From Clostridiales bacterium (lineage in GTDB: Bacteria; Bacillota; Clostridia; Oscillospirales; Butyricicoccaceae): DNA of 64,000 bases. The stretch lies in the NCBI GenBank assembly GCA_019421385.1, contig JAHZFK010000006.1, forward strand, positions 24,965 through 88,964, given 5' to 3'. How positions within the stretch are numbered: position 1 is the first letter of the stretch; each line of letters begins with the position of its first letter. The notes beneath the pieces are model-generated. The model saw only the letters and a list, made by a program, of their open reading frames with translations, searched no databases and was not told the DNA's origin. Below, one piece after another: positions 26,305-34,474 of the stretch. Position numbers and translations under genes: made by a program.

Positions 26305-27222
26305 TTATCTGAAATTCTTATAGACGAACAGACCCAGCCCGCCCTTATCGAGCGCGCGCACCTGTCCGAGCATGAGAAAACGGTCGTTATGATAAACGCG
26401 GCACAACGCGCCTTCGGTTTCGGGCAGTCCTGCCGTCTGCCGCGGGAACACCACCGCGCCGCGCGCGATGCGTTCCGCGCCCTCGTCGTTAAGAGTGACA
26501 GCGGGATGCTCCGCAAACAGCCCGTCCACCGGCAGCAGCAACTCCTGCACCGTTCCGTCCTGCGCCGCCCGCTCGACCTCATCAAAGGTATGGCAGGCAC
26601 CCAGCGGATACGCGCCCGCGCGCGTACGCACCAGACTGTGCATGGTGGCAAATGTCCCGAGCGACGCGCCCAAGTCGCACACCAGCGTGCGCACATAGGT
26701 GCCTTTGCTGACAGTGAGCCGCAGTGTGCCTTGCTGGGATGCTTCGTCAAAGTCCATGAGCGTCATTTCACGCACGAAAATATCGCGCGCGGGCCGCTCG
26801 ACCTCTTTGCCCTTGCGGGCGAGGTCATAGAGCTTCTGTCCGTTCACCTTGACCGCCGAATACATCGGCGGCACCTGCTGCTGCGCGCCCAAAAAGCGCG
26901 CCGCCGCCTGCATGACCTCATCGCGCGTCGCGGTTTGCCCACTGCGGCGCAGCACTTCGCCGGTCACATCCTGCGTGTCGGTCTCGTAGCCGAGCGTAAA
27001 GCCCGCCACATATTCCTTGTCCTGCGCGGCGGCAAAATCCGCCGCCTTGGTCGCCCCGCCGACGAACACCGGCAGCACGCCCGTTGCCAGCGGGTCAAGC
27101 GTACCGCCGTGGCCGATGCGCCGCGTGTGCAGAATGCCACGCAGCTTGGCCACCACATCATGCGAGGTAAACCCCTGCGGCTTGTTCATCAGCAGGATGC
27201 CGCAAAGCTCACTTTGCTGCAT
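26305..27222 (-). CDS. truB: tRNA pseudouridine(55) synthase
   Basis: 305 aa, start ATG 27222 behind AGGAGCAGTACC, overlapping the end of nrnA by 14 nt. It makes pseudouridine 55 in the T loop of tRNAs. The N-terminal block LLMNKPQGFTSHDVVAKLRG and RIGHGGTLDPLATGVLPV (catalytic Asp near residue 43) are diagnostic, with KEYVAGFTLGYETDTQD following. The C-terminus carries a short PUA-like domain. It is normally next to ribF and rbfA, as here. Confidence 0.97.
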   Translation of the reverse strand: MQQSELCGILLMNKPQGFTSHDVVAKLRGILHTRRIGHGGTLDPLATGVLPVFVGGATKAADFAAAQDKEYVAGFTLGYETDTQDVTGEVLRRSGQTATRDEVMQAAARFLGAQQQVPPMYSAVKVNGQKLYDLARKGKEVERPARDIFVREMTLMDFDEASQQGTLRLTVSKGTYVRTLVCDLGASLGTFATMHSLVRTRAGAYPLGACHTFDEVERAAQDGTVQELLLPVDGLFAEHPAVTLNDEGAERIARGAVVFPRQTAGLPETEGALCRVYHNDRFLMLGQVRALDKGGLGLFVYKNFR

Positions 27223-28168
27223 GGTACTGCTCCTGCGCGGTGGCAAGGATGGCCACCTTGGCCTCCTCCATGCCGCAGTCAAAGCTTGCGCCGCCCGCGC
27301 GGATGTGTCCGCCGCCGCCGCACTTCTTGCAGATCGCGGATGCGTCCATTTCCTTGGTCGTGCGCACGGACGCCTTGACCGTACCGTCCTTGTTCTCGGT
27401 CAGCGTAATGCCGATCTGCACGCCCTCGATCTGCCGCGTGAGCGACGCGATCGAGTCCAGATCGTCCATATCCGCGCCCGTGCGGTCAATATCAGCGCGC
27501 CACAGCAGCGCGACCGCGATCGCGCCGTCCTCATAGAACTCCATCGTATCAAAGATGATACGTTCCATCTGGAAGCGCGGCATGGTCTTGGTCTCAAACA
27601 GCGCGCGGTTGATCTCGCCGCCGTCGATACCCGCGGTCAGACAGGCCGCCGCGACCGCATGGGTGTGCGCGGTCGTGTTGGAGAACTTAAAGCAGCCCGT
27701 ATCGGTCGAAACACCGATATAAACGCACTCGGCAATATCGGTCGTAAACTTCGCGCCAAGCGCCATGATCACGTCATACAGCACCTCGGCACATGCGCCT
27801 GCATCCGGCCGGACGAGGTTTTTGCTACCGAAACCGATGTTCGAGCGGTGGTGGTCGATCACCAGATCGACTTTGCCCTTGTAGGCTTCCGCCGTATCGG
27901 GGAACAGCTTTTCCTCCGCAATGTCGGTGGACACCACAAACTGCGGCTGGAACTCCTCCGGCGGATAGCACGGCACGATCAGCGGCGCATAGCGCTTGGT
28001 GATCTCGGGATTTTCCAGAATATACGCCGTTTTGCCGATCTGCCGCAGCGCACGGCACAGCGCGCCCGCGCAGCCTGCCGTGTCGCCATCCGGGCGGCGA
28101 TGGGTCAGGATGAGAATGTCGTTTGCGCCTTGCAGCGCCGCGGCAGCGCCCGCAACGTCCACGGTCAT
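27209..28168 (-). CDS. nrnA: DHH/DHHA1 phosphoesterase, NrnA-like
   Basis: 319 aa, start ATG 28168, overlapping the rbfA stop by 4 nt (ATGA). NrnA-type enzymes degrade nano-RNAs and dephosphorylate pAp. Motifs are LTHRRPDGDTAG (metal Asp), VVSTDIAEE, LVIDHHRSN (the DHH motif, near residue 110) and the DHHA1 glycine loop CGGGGHIRAGGASF near residue 290. Usual neighbour of rbfA and truB in Firmicutes. Confidence 0.93.
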   Translation of the reverse strand: MTVDVAGAAAALQGANDILILTHRRPDGDTAGCAGALCRALRQIGKTAYILENPEITKRYAPLIVPCYPPEEFQPQFVVSTDIAEEKLFPDTAEAYKGKVDLVIDHHRSNIGFGSKNLVRPDAGACAEVLYDVIMALGAKFTTDIAECVYIGVSTDTGCFKFSNTTAHTHAVAAACLTAGIDGGEINRALFETKTMPRFQMERIIFDTMEFYEDGAIAVALLWRADIDRTGADMDDLDSIASLTRQIEGVQIGITLTENKDGTVKASVRTTKEMDASAICKKCGGGGHIRAGGASFDCGMEEAKVAILATAQEQYHAAK

Positions 28169-28536
28169 TCCTCGTCCTCCCCTCCGAGCTTGCCATCGTT
28201 TTTCAGTTCGTGCAGCATTTCCGAAATGTGCGCGCCGTGGGTGATCGAGTTATCCAGCTCGAATACCAGCTCGGGCGCATAGCGCAGCTGCACCTTATGG
28301 CCCACCTCGCGCCGCAGCCAGCCCGCGGCGGATTTCAAGCCCTTCATGACCTCTTTGGCCTGCGCTTCGCTGCCCAGCACCGAGATAAAGCACTTCGCAT
28401 AGCGCAGATCGTTCGTGACCTCGCAGTGCACGACCGACACCAGCCCGTTCTGCACGCGCGGGTCCTTGACCGAACGCATGGCCTCGGCCAGCGCCTTCAT
28501 CACTTCTTCCGAAATACGGTCGATTCGTGTAGACAT
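28165..28536 (-). CDS. rbfA: 30S ribosome-binding factor RbfA
   Basis: 123 aa, start ATG 28536 behind AAAGGAGGAGTGAAC; a GTG two codons upstream is also possible but lies too close to the Shine-Dalgarno. A KH-fold protein that binds the pre-30S subunit and helps mature 16S rRNA. STRIDRISEEVMKALAEAM and VKDPRVQNGLVSVVHCEVTN are typical, and RYAPELVFELDNSITHGAHI ends the domain. It is separated from infB by an unusual 310-bp hairpin-rich gap. Confidence 0.96.
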   Translation of the reverse strand: MSTRIDRISEEVMKALAEAMRSVKDPRVQNGLVSVVHCEVTNDLRYAKCFISVLGSEAQAKEVMKGLKSAAGWLRREVGHKVQLRYAPELVFELDNSITHGAHISEMLHELKNDGKLGGEDEE

Positions 28537-28569
28537 GTTCACTCCTCCTTTGCGAGGGATGGGTAAATA

Positions 28570-28840
28570 TGCGGTGCACCGCAGCGTACCGCAATTCTAA
28601 TTTTTTATGCAAGACGAGCTTTGCCCGGCTTGCATACCGGGGTACAAAACCGAGGCAAAGCCCCGGTTTTGTAAAATTCTGATTGCTTCCGCACCAGCGG
28701 AAGCGCAAAAAGCCGCGACACGTGCGTGGCTTTTTGCACCAGTGCGGCAAAAGTTTCGCGTGTCGGAACTTTTGCCGCCCGTGCTGTGTCCGTGTCCCAC
28801 ACGGCACAGCGCCCTCGTTTGAAAGCGTGCTTTCAAACGA
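28570..28840 (-). repeat. Array of perfect hairpins between infB and rbfA
   Basis: Within about 270 bp: TGCGGTG/CACCGCA (28570-28583); ATGCAAG/CTTGCAT (28607-28635); ACAAAACCG/CGGTTTTGT (about 28644-28672) with inner GGC AAA GCC; GCTTCCGC/GCGGAAGC (28685-28704); GCAAAAAGCC/GGCTTTTTGC (28705-28737); GCGGCAAAAGTT/AACTTTTGCCGC (28744-28778); GCTGTG...CACAGC (28783-28810); TCGTTTGAAAG/CTTTCAAACGA (28815-28840). The gap has no coding sequence. The array lies within the rimP-ribF transcript; it could set processing, stability or attenuation between infB and rbfA. Confidence 0.8.
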
Positions 28841-28846
28841 AACCCT

Positions 28847-31180
28847 TTATTGCTTTACTTCTTCCATCACGAAGCACTCAATGATATCCTTTTCCTTGAT
28901 ATCATTGTAGTTCTCGATGCTCATGCCGCACTCATAGCCGGAGGCGACTTCCTTGACATCGTCCTTGAAGCGCTTGAGGGTATTGAGGTGGCCTTCGTGG
29001 AACACGATACCGTCACGCACCACGCGCACCTCTGCGTTGCGCTGGATCTTGCCGTCCTGCACATAGCAGCCGGCAACCGCGCCCGCGCCGGTAATCTTGA
29101 ACACCTGACGCACCTCGGCATGGCCGAGCACGACTTCCTTGAACTTCGGCTCGAGCATACCCTTCATGGCCTGCTCCATTTCCTCGATCGCATCATAAAT
29201 GACGCGGTACATACGCATATCCACGCCCTGCTGTGCCGCAGAGTCGGTGGCGGTGCGGTCAGGACGCACGTTGAAGCCGACGATGATCGCGCCGGATGCC
29301 GCAGCAAGCATAACGTCGGACTCGTTGATCGCACCGACTGCGCCGTGGATGACCTTGACGCGCACTTCCTCGTTGGTGAGCTTTTCGAGCGAAGAACGGA
29401 TCGCCTCGACCGAGCCCTGCACGTCGGCCTTGACGATGATGTTCAGTTCCTTCATCTCGCCTTCCTGAATGGAAGCAAACAGGTTATCCAGCGTGACCTT
29501 GTGGAACTGCTTGTTGCGTTCTTCCTTCTCCTTATCCTTGCGCTGCTCAACCAGTTCGCGCGCCATCTTCTCGTCGTCAACCGCGTCGAAGATATCGCCC
29601 GCGCCCGGCACCTCAGCCAGACCGATAATCTCAACCGGAACGGACGGGCCGGCCTCCTGAATCTTCTTGCCATCATCGTTGGTCATCGCGCGCACACGGC
29701 CGACCGCCGTGCCTGCAATGACCGTATCGCCTGCATGCAGCGTACCATTCTGCACGAGCAGCGTCGCCACTGGGCCGCGGCCCTTATCGAGCTTCGCCTC
29801 GATGACTGTACCGTGAGCCTTGCGGTTCGGGTTTGCCTTGAGGTCAGCCACTTCCGCGGTCAGCAGCACCATTTCGAGCAGGTTCTCAATGCCCTTACCG
29901 AACTTTGCCGAGATCTGGCACACAATCGTGTCGCCGCCCCACTCTTCGGGCACGATCTCGTACTCGGTCAGCTGCTGGAGCACGCGATCCGGGTTTGCGC
30001 CCTGCTTGTCGATCTTGTTGACCGCCACGATGATCGGCACGTTTGCCGCCTTGGCGTGGTTGATCGCCTCGATGGTCTGCGGCATCACGCCGTCGTCCGC
30101 CGCAACGACCAGAATGGCAATATCGGTGACCTGTGCGCCGCGGGCACGCATGGAGGTGAACGCCGCATGGCCCGGGGTATCGAGGAAGGTGATCGGCTTG
30201 CCGTCGACCGCAACGCGGTATGCGCCGATGTGCTGGGTGATGCCGCCGGCCTCGCCCTCGGTCACCTTTGTCTTACGGATAGCGTCGAGCAGGCTGGTCT
30301 TGCCGTGGTCAACGTGACCCATAACAACGACGACCGGATCGCGGGGCAGCAGTTCGTCCTCGCTGTCCTCGTGCTCGTCAAACAGGCGCTCCTCGATCGT
30401 GACGTGTACTTCCTTCTCGACCTTGCAGCCCATTTCCTCTGCCACGATCGCCGCGGTATCAAAGTCGATGATTTCGGAGATAGACGCCATGACGCCCAGC
30501 TTGATGAGACCCTTGATGACGTCCGCTGCGGTGCGCTTCATACGGGAAGCCAGCTCACCGACCGAAATTTCGTCCGGGATCATGACCTTGACCGGGATCT
30601 TCTTGAGCGCCGCCATCTGCTGCTGACGCTGCAGGCGCTTCATCTTCTCCTGCTCTTCCTGACGGCGCTTATTGCCGAAGGGCTTGGAGCGCTGGTCGGA
30701 CTTCTTGGTCAGCTTCTGCTTTTTCTGGCCGCGGGATTCCATGCGCTCGGCCTTCGCGTCAACCAGCTTATCGACATGGTCGTCATACTTGGCAAGGTTG
30801 ACGTCGCCAGTGCCGCGGGTGTCGATGCGGTGCACCTGCTTGACCTTGGACGAAGCGGGCTGCGCCGGCTTTTCGCTTTCCGGTTTGGCTTCTTTGGCTG
30901 CATTTGCATCCTTCTGCGCATCCGCTGCCGGCTTCTCTTCCTTTTCCGCCTTGGCGGACGCGCCGGACGACGCCTGATTGTTCAGCACCTGCTCCAGGTC
31001 AGCGACCTGATGATGCTGCGTCATATATTCAAAAATGACGCTCAGTTCCTCATCGCCGAGCACCTGCATGTGGTTTTTGGGGGTCGTGCAGTACTCGGTC
31101 AGGATCTCGGTGATCTCCTTGGTGGATGCGCCGAAATCCTTTGCGACCTCGTGCACCCGATATTTATTCTCTATTGCCAT
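28847..31180 (-). CDS. infB: Translation initiation factor IF-2
   Basis: 777 aa, start ATG 31180 ([20 protein letters not shown]) behind AAGGAGGAGTTGCCC; a TTG two codons earlier is less likely. IF-2 brings initiator tRNA to the 30S subunit and hydrolyses GTP on 50S joining. An N-terminal IF2_N fold and a charged Ala/Lys-rich linker (about 70-165) precede the G domain: [14 protein letters not shown] (G1), [11 protein letters not shown] (G3), NKID (G4). Domains II-IV follow, ending [12 protein letters not shown]. Matching hairpins occur on both sides of the gene. Confidence 0.98.
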   Translation of the reverse strand: MAIENKYRVHEVAKDFGASTKEITEILTEYCTTPKNHMQVLGDEELSVIFEYMTQHHQVADLEQVLNNQASSGASAKAEKEEKPAADAQKDANAAKEAKPESEKPAQPASSKVKQVHRIDTRGTGDVNLAKYDDHVDKLVDAKAERMESRGQKKQKLTKKSDQRSKPFGNKRRQEEQEKMKRLQRQQQMAALKKIPVKVMIPDEISVGELASRMKRTAADVIKGLIKLGVMASISEIIDFDTAAIVAEEMGCKVEKEVHVTIEERLFDEHEDSEDELLPRDPVVVVMGHVDHGKTSLLDAIRKTKVTEGEAGGITQHIGAYRVAVDGKPITFLDTPGHAAFTSMRARGAQVTDIAILVVAADDGVMPQTIEAINHAKAANVPIIVAVNKIDKQGANPDRVLQQLTEYEIVPEEWGGDTIVCQISAKFGKGIENLLEMVLLTAEVADLKANPNRKAHGTVIEAKLDKGRGPVATLLVQNGTLHAGDTVIAGTAVGRVRAMTNDDGKKIQEAGPSVPVEIIGLAEVPGAGDIFDAVDDEKMARELVEQRKDKEKEERNKQFHKVTLDNLFASIQEGEMKELNIIVKADVQGSVEAIRSSLEKLTNEEVRVKVIHGAVGAINESDVMLAAASGAIIVGFNVRPDRTATDSAAQQGVDMRMYRVIYDAIEEMEQAMKGMLEPKFKEVVLGHAEVRQVFKITGAGAVAGCYVQDGKIQRNAEVRVVRDGIVFHEGHLNTLKRFKDDVKEVASGYECGMSIENYNDIKEKDIIECFVMEEVKQ

Positions 31181-31204
31181 GGGCAACTCCTCCTTATCGA
31201 AATT

Positions 31205-31373
31205 TCGATTGAAAGCACGCTTTCAATCGAGTTAGATGCGCCGCGCAACGCGCGGACACATCTTCTGCGCAGTTTTGCGCGTCGCTTCGCGGCACACAAA
31301 ACTGCTTTCTTGTATCAAAACCGTGATACATGCTCCCGGTTTTGATGGCAAACACCGCGCTGCGGGGTTTGCC
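31205..31373 (-). repeat. Hairpin array between ylxQ and infB
   Basis: TCGATTGAAAG/CTTTCAATCGA with loop CACG (31205-31230, 11 pairs); CCGCGC/GCGCGG (31241-31255); GCAGTTTTG/CAAAACTGC (31269-31305) around an inner CGCG/CGCG; then two exclusive choices, TGTATCA/TGATACA (31311-31330) or ATCAAAACCG/CGGTTTTGAT (31314-31346); GGCAAAC...GTTTGCC (31347-31373). These fill the 198-bp gap. On the transcript they precede the infB ribosome-binding site. Confidence 0.75.
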
Positions 31374-31378
31374 TATTT

Positions 31379-31942
31379 CTATACGCGCTTTGCGCGTTTG
31401 TTTTCGCTCGGTTTGCGCTGCAAGGCCGGACGCGTCTGGCGCTTACCGGTTGTGCTGCGCGGCGAGACTGTGCGTTTGCGCTGCTCCGATTTGTGCGGCT
31501 CTCTTGCCGAAGCGGATGGTTTTTCCTCCGTCGGCTGCGCGTCCCGGCTGCGGGGCTTCTTCTTGCCCTTGCGGGATTGGATACGCACATTCTTTTCCTC
31601 CAACTGTGCAGCAACCGCTGCATATTCCGGATGCTGCGCGGCCAGCTTGCCGATGGCCGCCGCCGCCATGCCGATATCGCTCAGGGCGCACACGGCGCAG
31701 CCATTTTTGCCGATCGCCGCGCCAAGCGTCTCCTTATCATGCGGCAGGGTGATGCACGGTATGCTCACCCGCGCGGCATACAGCGCCGCTTTTTTCGCCG
31801 TGCTTTCGCCCGCATCCGCCGCGACCAGCACACAGCGCGCTTTGTGCTCCGCACAGAGCTGGCGCACCAGCTCATCACCAAACGCCAGCTTGCCGGCGCG
31901 CCGCGCCAGCCCCAGCATACCGAGACAGGGATCACTCGCCAT
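31379..31942 (-). CDS. ylxQ: L7Ae-family RNA-binding protein YlxQ with long basic tail
   Basis: 187 aa, start ATG 31942 behind CAGGAGGGTGCGC, overlapping ylxR by 11 nt. The first 100 residues are the L7Ae/L30e fold: LGMLGLARRAGKLAFGDELV, CVLVAADAGESTAKKAALYA, KETLGAAIGKNGCAVCALSD. Such proteins bind kink-turn RNA and are encoded between nusA and infB in Firmicutes. Usual length is about 100 aa; the added 85 residues are Lys/Arg/Ser-rich (GKKKPRSRDAQPTEEKPSAS) and probably bind nucleic acid. The codons for KRAKRV at the end overlap a small GCGCAAAGCGC hairpin. Confidence 0.88.
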   Translation of the reverse strand: MASDPCLGMLGLARRAGKLAFGDELVRQLCAEHKARCVLVAADAGESTAKKAALYAARVSIPCITLPHDKETLGAAIGKNGCAVCALSDIGMAAAAIGKLAAQHPEYAAVAAQLEEKNVRIQSRKGKKKPRSRDAQPTEEKPSASAREPHKSEQRKRTVSPRSTTGKRQTRPALQRKPSENKRAKRV

Positions 31943-32213
31943 GCGCACCCTCCTGTTCCATCTGCTGTTCCAGCTGGTCGTAAACCTCTTCCGGCACCGT
32001 CACGGACAGCGCACGCTCAATCGCGCGGCTCTTGCGCGCTTTTTTCAGACAGTCCGCCTTACCGCACAGATACGCGCCGCGTCCGGGCGCTTTGCCCTTG
32101 AAGTCGAGCGCGATCTCGCCCTCGGGCGAACGCACCACGCGGATCAGCTCGCGCTTGGGAAAATGCTCGCGGCAGCCAAGGCATTGCCGCATGGGGATTT
32201 TCTTCTGCACCAT
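31932..32213 (-). CDS. ylxR: YlxR family RNA-binding protein (DUF448)
   Basis: 93 aa, start ATG 32213 (MVQKKIPMRQCLGCREHFPK), 12 nt after GGGGGT; a GTG at 32225 is an alternative start. Diagnostic motifs are PMRQCLGCRE and GRGAYLCGKADCLKKARK. It is encoded between nusA and infB in most Firmicutes; homologues bind RNA (RNase P RNA and regulatory roles have been reported). It overlaps ylxQ. Confidence 0.92.
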   Translation of the reverse strand: MVQKKIPMRQCLGCREHFPKRELIRVVRSPEGEIALDFKGKAPGRGAYLCGKADCLKKARKSRAIERALSVTVPEEVYDQLEQQMEQEGAHGE

Positions 32214-32235
32214 ATTCTGCCGCACCCCCGGAATG

Positions 32236-33300
32236 TTATTCGCCCTGAGATGCGGGAGCGATATCGATCTTGCAGCCGGTCAATTTCGCGGCAAGACGTG
32301 CGTTCTGGCCTTCCTTGCCGATGGCCAGCGACAGCTGATCGTCTGGCACAATCACGCGGCAGGACTTGTTGTCCGCCTGCATGGTCGCGGAGATGACGTC
32401 CGCCGGAGCGAGCGCCGCGGAAACAAACTGCGCGGTGTCCTCGTTCCACTTGATGATGTCGATTTTCTCGCCGTTCAACTCGCCCGTGATGTTGGCCACA
32501 CGTGCGCCGCGCGTACCGACGCATGCGCCGATCGGATCGACGTTTTCATCGTGGGACACGACCGCGATCTTGGTACGGTTGCCCGCCTCACGCGCAATGC
32601 TCTTGACCTCGACCACACCGGAATGAATTTCCGGCACTTCCAGCTCAAACAGGCGCTTGACCAGACCCGGATGCGTGCGGGACACGACCACCTGCGGGCC
32701 GCGCGTGCCGCGGCGCACCTCGATCAGGTAAACCTTGATGCGCTGACCTTCGGTCAGCTTCTCGCCGCGCACCTGCTCGGACGCGGACAGAACGGCTTCG
32801 CTCTTCTCGCCGCCGGAAACCACATCCAGATACGCATTGCCCGAGCGCGGGTCGATGCGGGCGATCACGCCGGTCAGGATCTCATGCTCCTTGCTCTCAA
32901 ACTCGGAGATCACCATGCCGCGCTCCGCCTCGCGGATGCCCTGAATGATGACCTGCTTTGCCGTCTGCGCCGCGATGCGGCCGAACGACTTGGTCGGGAT
33001 ATCAATGTCGATGATGTCGCCCACCATCGGGTTTTTCTTGTATTCCATGGCCTCTTCGAGCGTGATCTCCTCATACGGCTCGTAGAGATCCTCCGCGCGG
33101 ACAACCGTCTTGCGCACATACATGCGGATGGTTTTCTTGTCACGGTCCGGCTCGACGAATACGTTATCCGTCATGCCGTCGTTGTCGCGTTTGTATGCGG
33201 TAATGAGCGCCTGTCCCACGCGGTCCAGCATATAGTCCACCGGGATGCCTTTTTCCTTTTCGAGCTGCTCCAGCGCGTCAAAAAATTCTGCGTTCACCAT
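32236..33300 (-). CDS. nusA: Transcription termination/antitermination factor NusA
   Basis: 354 aa, start ATG 33300 (MVNAEFFDALEQLEKEKGIP); a TTG at 33309 is closer to the GGAG and cannot be excluded. NusA binds RNA polymerase and modulates pausing, termination and antitermination. The N-terminal domain is followed by S1 (residues about 135-200, with QRIKVYLIEVRRGTRGPQVV) and two KH domains (SHDENVDPIGACVGTRGARV; LSLAIGKEGQNARLAAKLTG). The acidic repeats of E. coli NusA are absent, as in Firmicutes. Confidence 0.97.
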   Translation of the reverse strand: MVNAEFFDALEQLEKEKGIPVDYMLDRVGQALITAYKRDNDGMTDNVFVEPDRDKKTIRMYVRKTVVRAEDLYEPYEEITLEEAMEYKKNPMVGDIIDIDIPTKSFGRIAAQTAKQVIIQGIREAERGMVISEFESKEHEILTGVIARIDPRSGNAYLDVVSGGEKSEAVLSASEQVRGEKLTEGQRIKVYLIEVRRGTRGPQVVVSRTHPGLVKRLFELEVPEIHSGVVEVKSIAREAGNRTKIAVVSHDENVDPIGACVGTRGARVANITGELNGEKIDIIKWNEDTAQFVSAALAPADVISATMQADNKSCRVIVPDDQLSLAIGKEGQNARLAAKLTGCKIDIAPASQGE

Positions 33301-33322
33301 TTTTTCCAATCAAACTCCTTAC

Positions 33323-33787
33323 TTATATCTCGACCGCGAGCCGTACTGCGGCAATATCCGCCGGCTCATAAACTGTGCGCTGTCCGCCGACTTCCAACGT
33401 CACATTGCCGTTTTCGTAGGCAACCAGTGTGCCTTCGACCTGCTTTGCGCCGTTCACCGGTTTGTAAAAGCCAACCTCGACCGTGTGGCCCAAAAATGCC
33501 GCGAAATGTTCGGGCTTTTTCAGCCGCCGCGACAGCCCCGCCGAAGATACGCACAGCGTATAGGACGGCATGCTGTCAAATTCCTTTTCGTCGAGCATCG
33601 GGTCAAGCGCGCGCGAAACCTGCTCGCACTGGTCGATGTTCACGCCGTCCGGATGGTCGACGGTGACGGTCAGCATATACTGTCCGCCTTCCTTTTCAAA
33701 TTCCACGTCCCACAGGGAAACGCCAGCCTGTTCACAGAGCGGCCGGACCAGTTCCTCCACGCGGGCGACGATCTGCTTTGCCTGCAA
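33323..33787 (-). CDS. rimP: Ribosome maturation factor RimP
   Basis: 154 aa. I take TTG 33787 (LQAKQIVARVEELVRPLCEQ) because AAGGAGGGACGGCT lies just upstream; the longer frame starts at another TTG before that site. RimP helps mature the 30S subunit. Typical blocks are LWDVEFEKEGGQYMLTVTVD, GVNIDQCEQVSRALDPMLD and LCVSSAGLSRRLKKPEHF. First gene of the rimP-nusA-ylxRQ-infB-rbfA-nrnA-truB-ribF operon, 22 nt before nusA. Confidence 0.94.
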   Translation of the reverse strand: MQAKQIVARVEELVRPLCEQAGVSLWDVEFEKEGGQYMLTVTVDHPDGVNIDQCEQVSRALDPMLDEKEFDSMPSYTLCVSSAGLSRRLKKPEHFAAFLGHTVEVGFYKPVNGAKQVEGTLVAYENGNVTLEVGGQRTVYEPADIAAVRLAVEI

Positions 33788-33799
33788 AGCCGTCCCTCC

Positions 33800-33852
33800 T
33801 TCAAAAAAATACTCCAAGCAAAGCGTAAGGAGTGGCTTTCGCCACTCCTTAC
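33800..33852 (-). promoter_or_regulatory. Leader hairpins of the rimP operon, attenuator-like
   Basis: GTAAGGAGTGGC (33825-33836), loop TTTC, GCCACTCCTTAC (33841-33852): 12 perfect pairs. Minus-strand RNA continues GCTTTGCTTGGAGTATTTTTTT, where GGAGT (3' part) can instead pair with ACTCC of the first stem, giving a short terminator with a U7 tail. The two structures are mutually exclusive. This lies in an approximately 83-nt leader upstream of rimP. Confidence 0.45.
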
Positions 33853-33877
33853 GGTTACTTTCTTACTGAACGTGCTT

Positions 33878-33906
33878 AGTATATCACGTTTTCCATGTAA
33901 ATGCAA
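33878..33906 (-). promoter_or_regulatory. Promoter of the rimP-nusA-infB operon
   Basis: Minus strand: TTGCAT (33901-33906), 17-nt spacer, TATACT (33878-33883). Start expected near 33871, giving a leader of about 83 nt that contains the 12-bp hairpin. Confidence 0.75.
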
Positions 33907-33973
33907 GGCATTTTCGTGCAGAAAACGTGTTTTTTCTAAAATTTGTTGATTGCTGCCCGTTCCACCGGTATGA

Positions 33974-34015
33974 AAAAAGGTTATCCAGTAAGCACGCTAC
34001 TGGATAACCTTTTTG
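33974..34015 (-). terminator. Terminator of the ribosomal superoperon after rplQ
   Basis: GGTTATCCAGTA (33980-33991), loop AGCACGC, TACTGGATAACC (33999-34010), with AAAAAA on the left and TTTTT on the right. Twelve perfect pairs plus A/U flanks; minus-strand U-run of six. Directly after the rplQ stop codon. Confidence 0.92.
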
Positions 34016-34027
34016 GAAAAGCAGTCT

Positions 34028-34372
34028 TTACTTGACCAGCTCGATGATCGCCATTTCGGCAGCGTCGCCGCGGCGGGGACCGGTCTTGATGATGCGGGTG
34101 TAGCCGCCGTTACGGCTTGCATACTCCGGCGCGATCTCAGAGAACAGCTTTGCGACAACAGCTTCCTTGGTGATGAAAGCCATCGCCTGACGGCGGGAAG
34201 CCAGCGTGTTCTTCTTGCCAAGGGTAATCATCTTCTCAGTCAGCGGGCCGACTTCCTTGGCGCGGGCAACGGTGGTCTCAACCTTGCCGTTCTCCAGCAG
34301 GTAGGTCACCATCGCACGCAGCATAGCCATACGGTGGTCCGTCGGACGGCCGAGCTTGCGATTGTTAGCCAT
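34028..34372 (-). CDS. rplQ: 50S ribosomal protein L17
   Basis: 114 aa, start ATG 34372 behind TGGAGGTAAACACGA. N-terminal [20 protein letters not shown] and [20 protein letters not shown] are family signatures; the C-terminus is [22 protein letters not shown]. It sits at the polypeptide exit tunnel. It is last in the alpha cluster and ends at a strong terminator. Confidence 0.98.
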   Translation of the reverse strand: MANNRKLGRPTDHRMAMLRAMVTYLLENGKVETTVARAKEVGPLTEKMITLGKKNTLASRRQAMAFITKEAVVAKLFSEIAPEYASRNGGYTRIIKTGPRRGDAAEMAIIELVK

Positions 34373-34474
34373 TCGTGTTTACCTCCAAAATAAAGTAAAG
34401 GCGGCGGCGCGGCTTATCGTGCCGCCGCGTTGTGGTTCTTGTCATGAACCGGTGCAGTCATGCAGCCGCCCGGA

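Noticed and set aside
28570..28840. Reading the infB-rbfA hairpins as one transposon-derived miniature element (MITE)
   Set aside because: There are no terminal inverted repeats enclosing the whole array and no target duplication; each stem has its own sequence.
28850..31345. An 831-codon plus-strand open frame opposite infB
   Set aside because: Complement of a certain gene with the same kind of shadow composition; no motif and no start signal.
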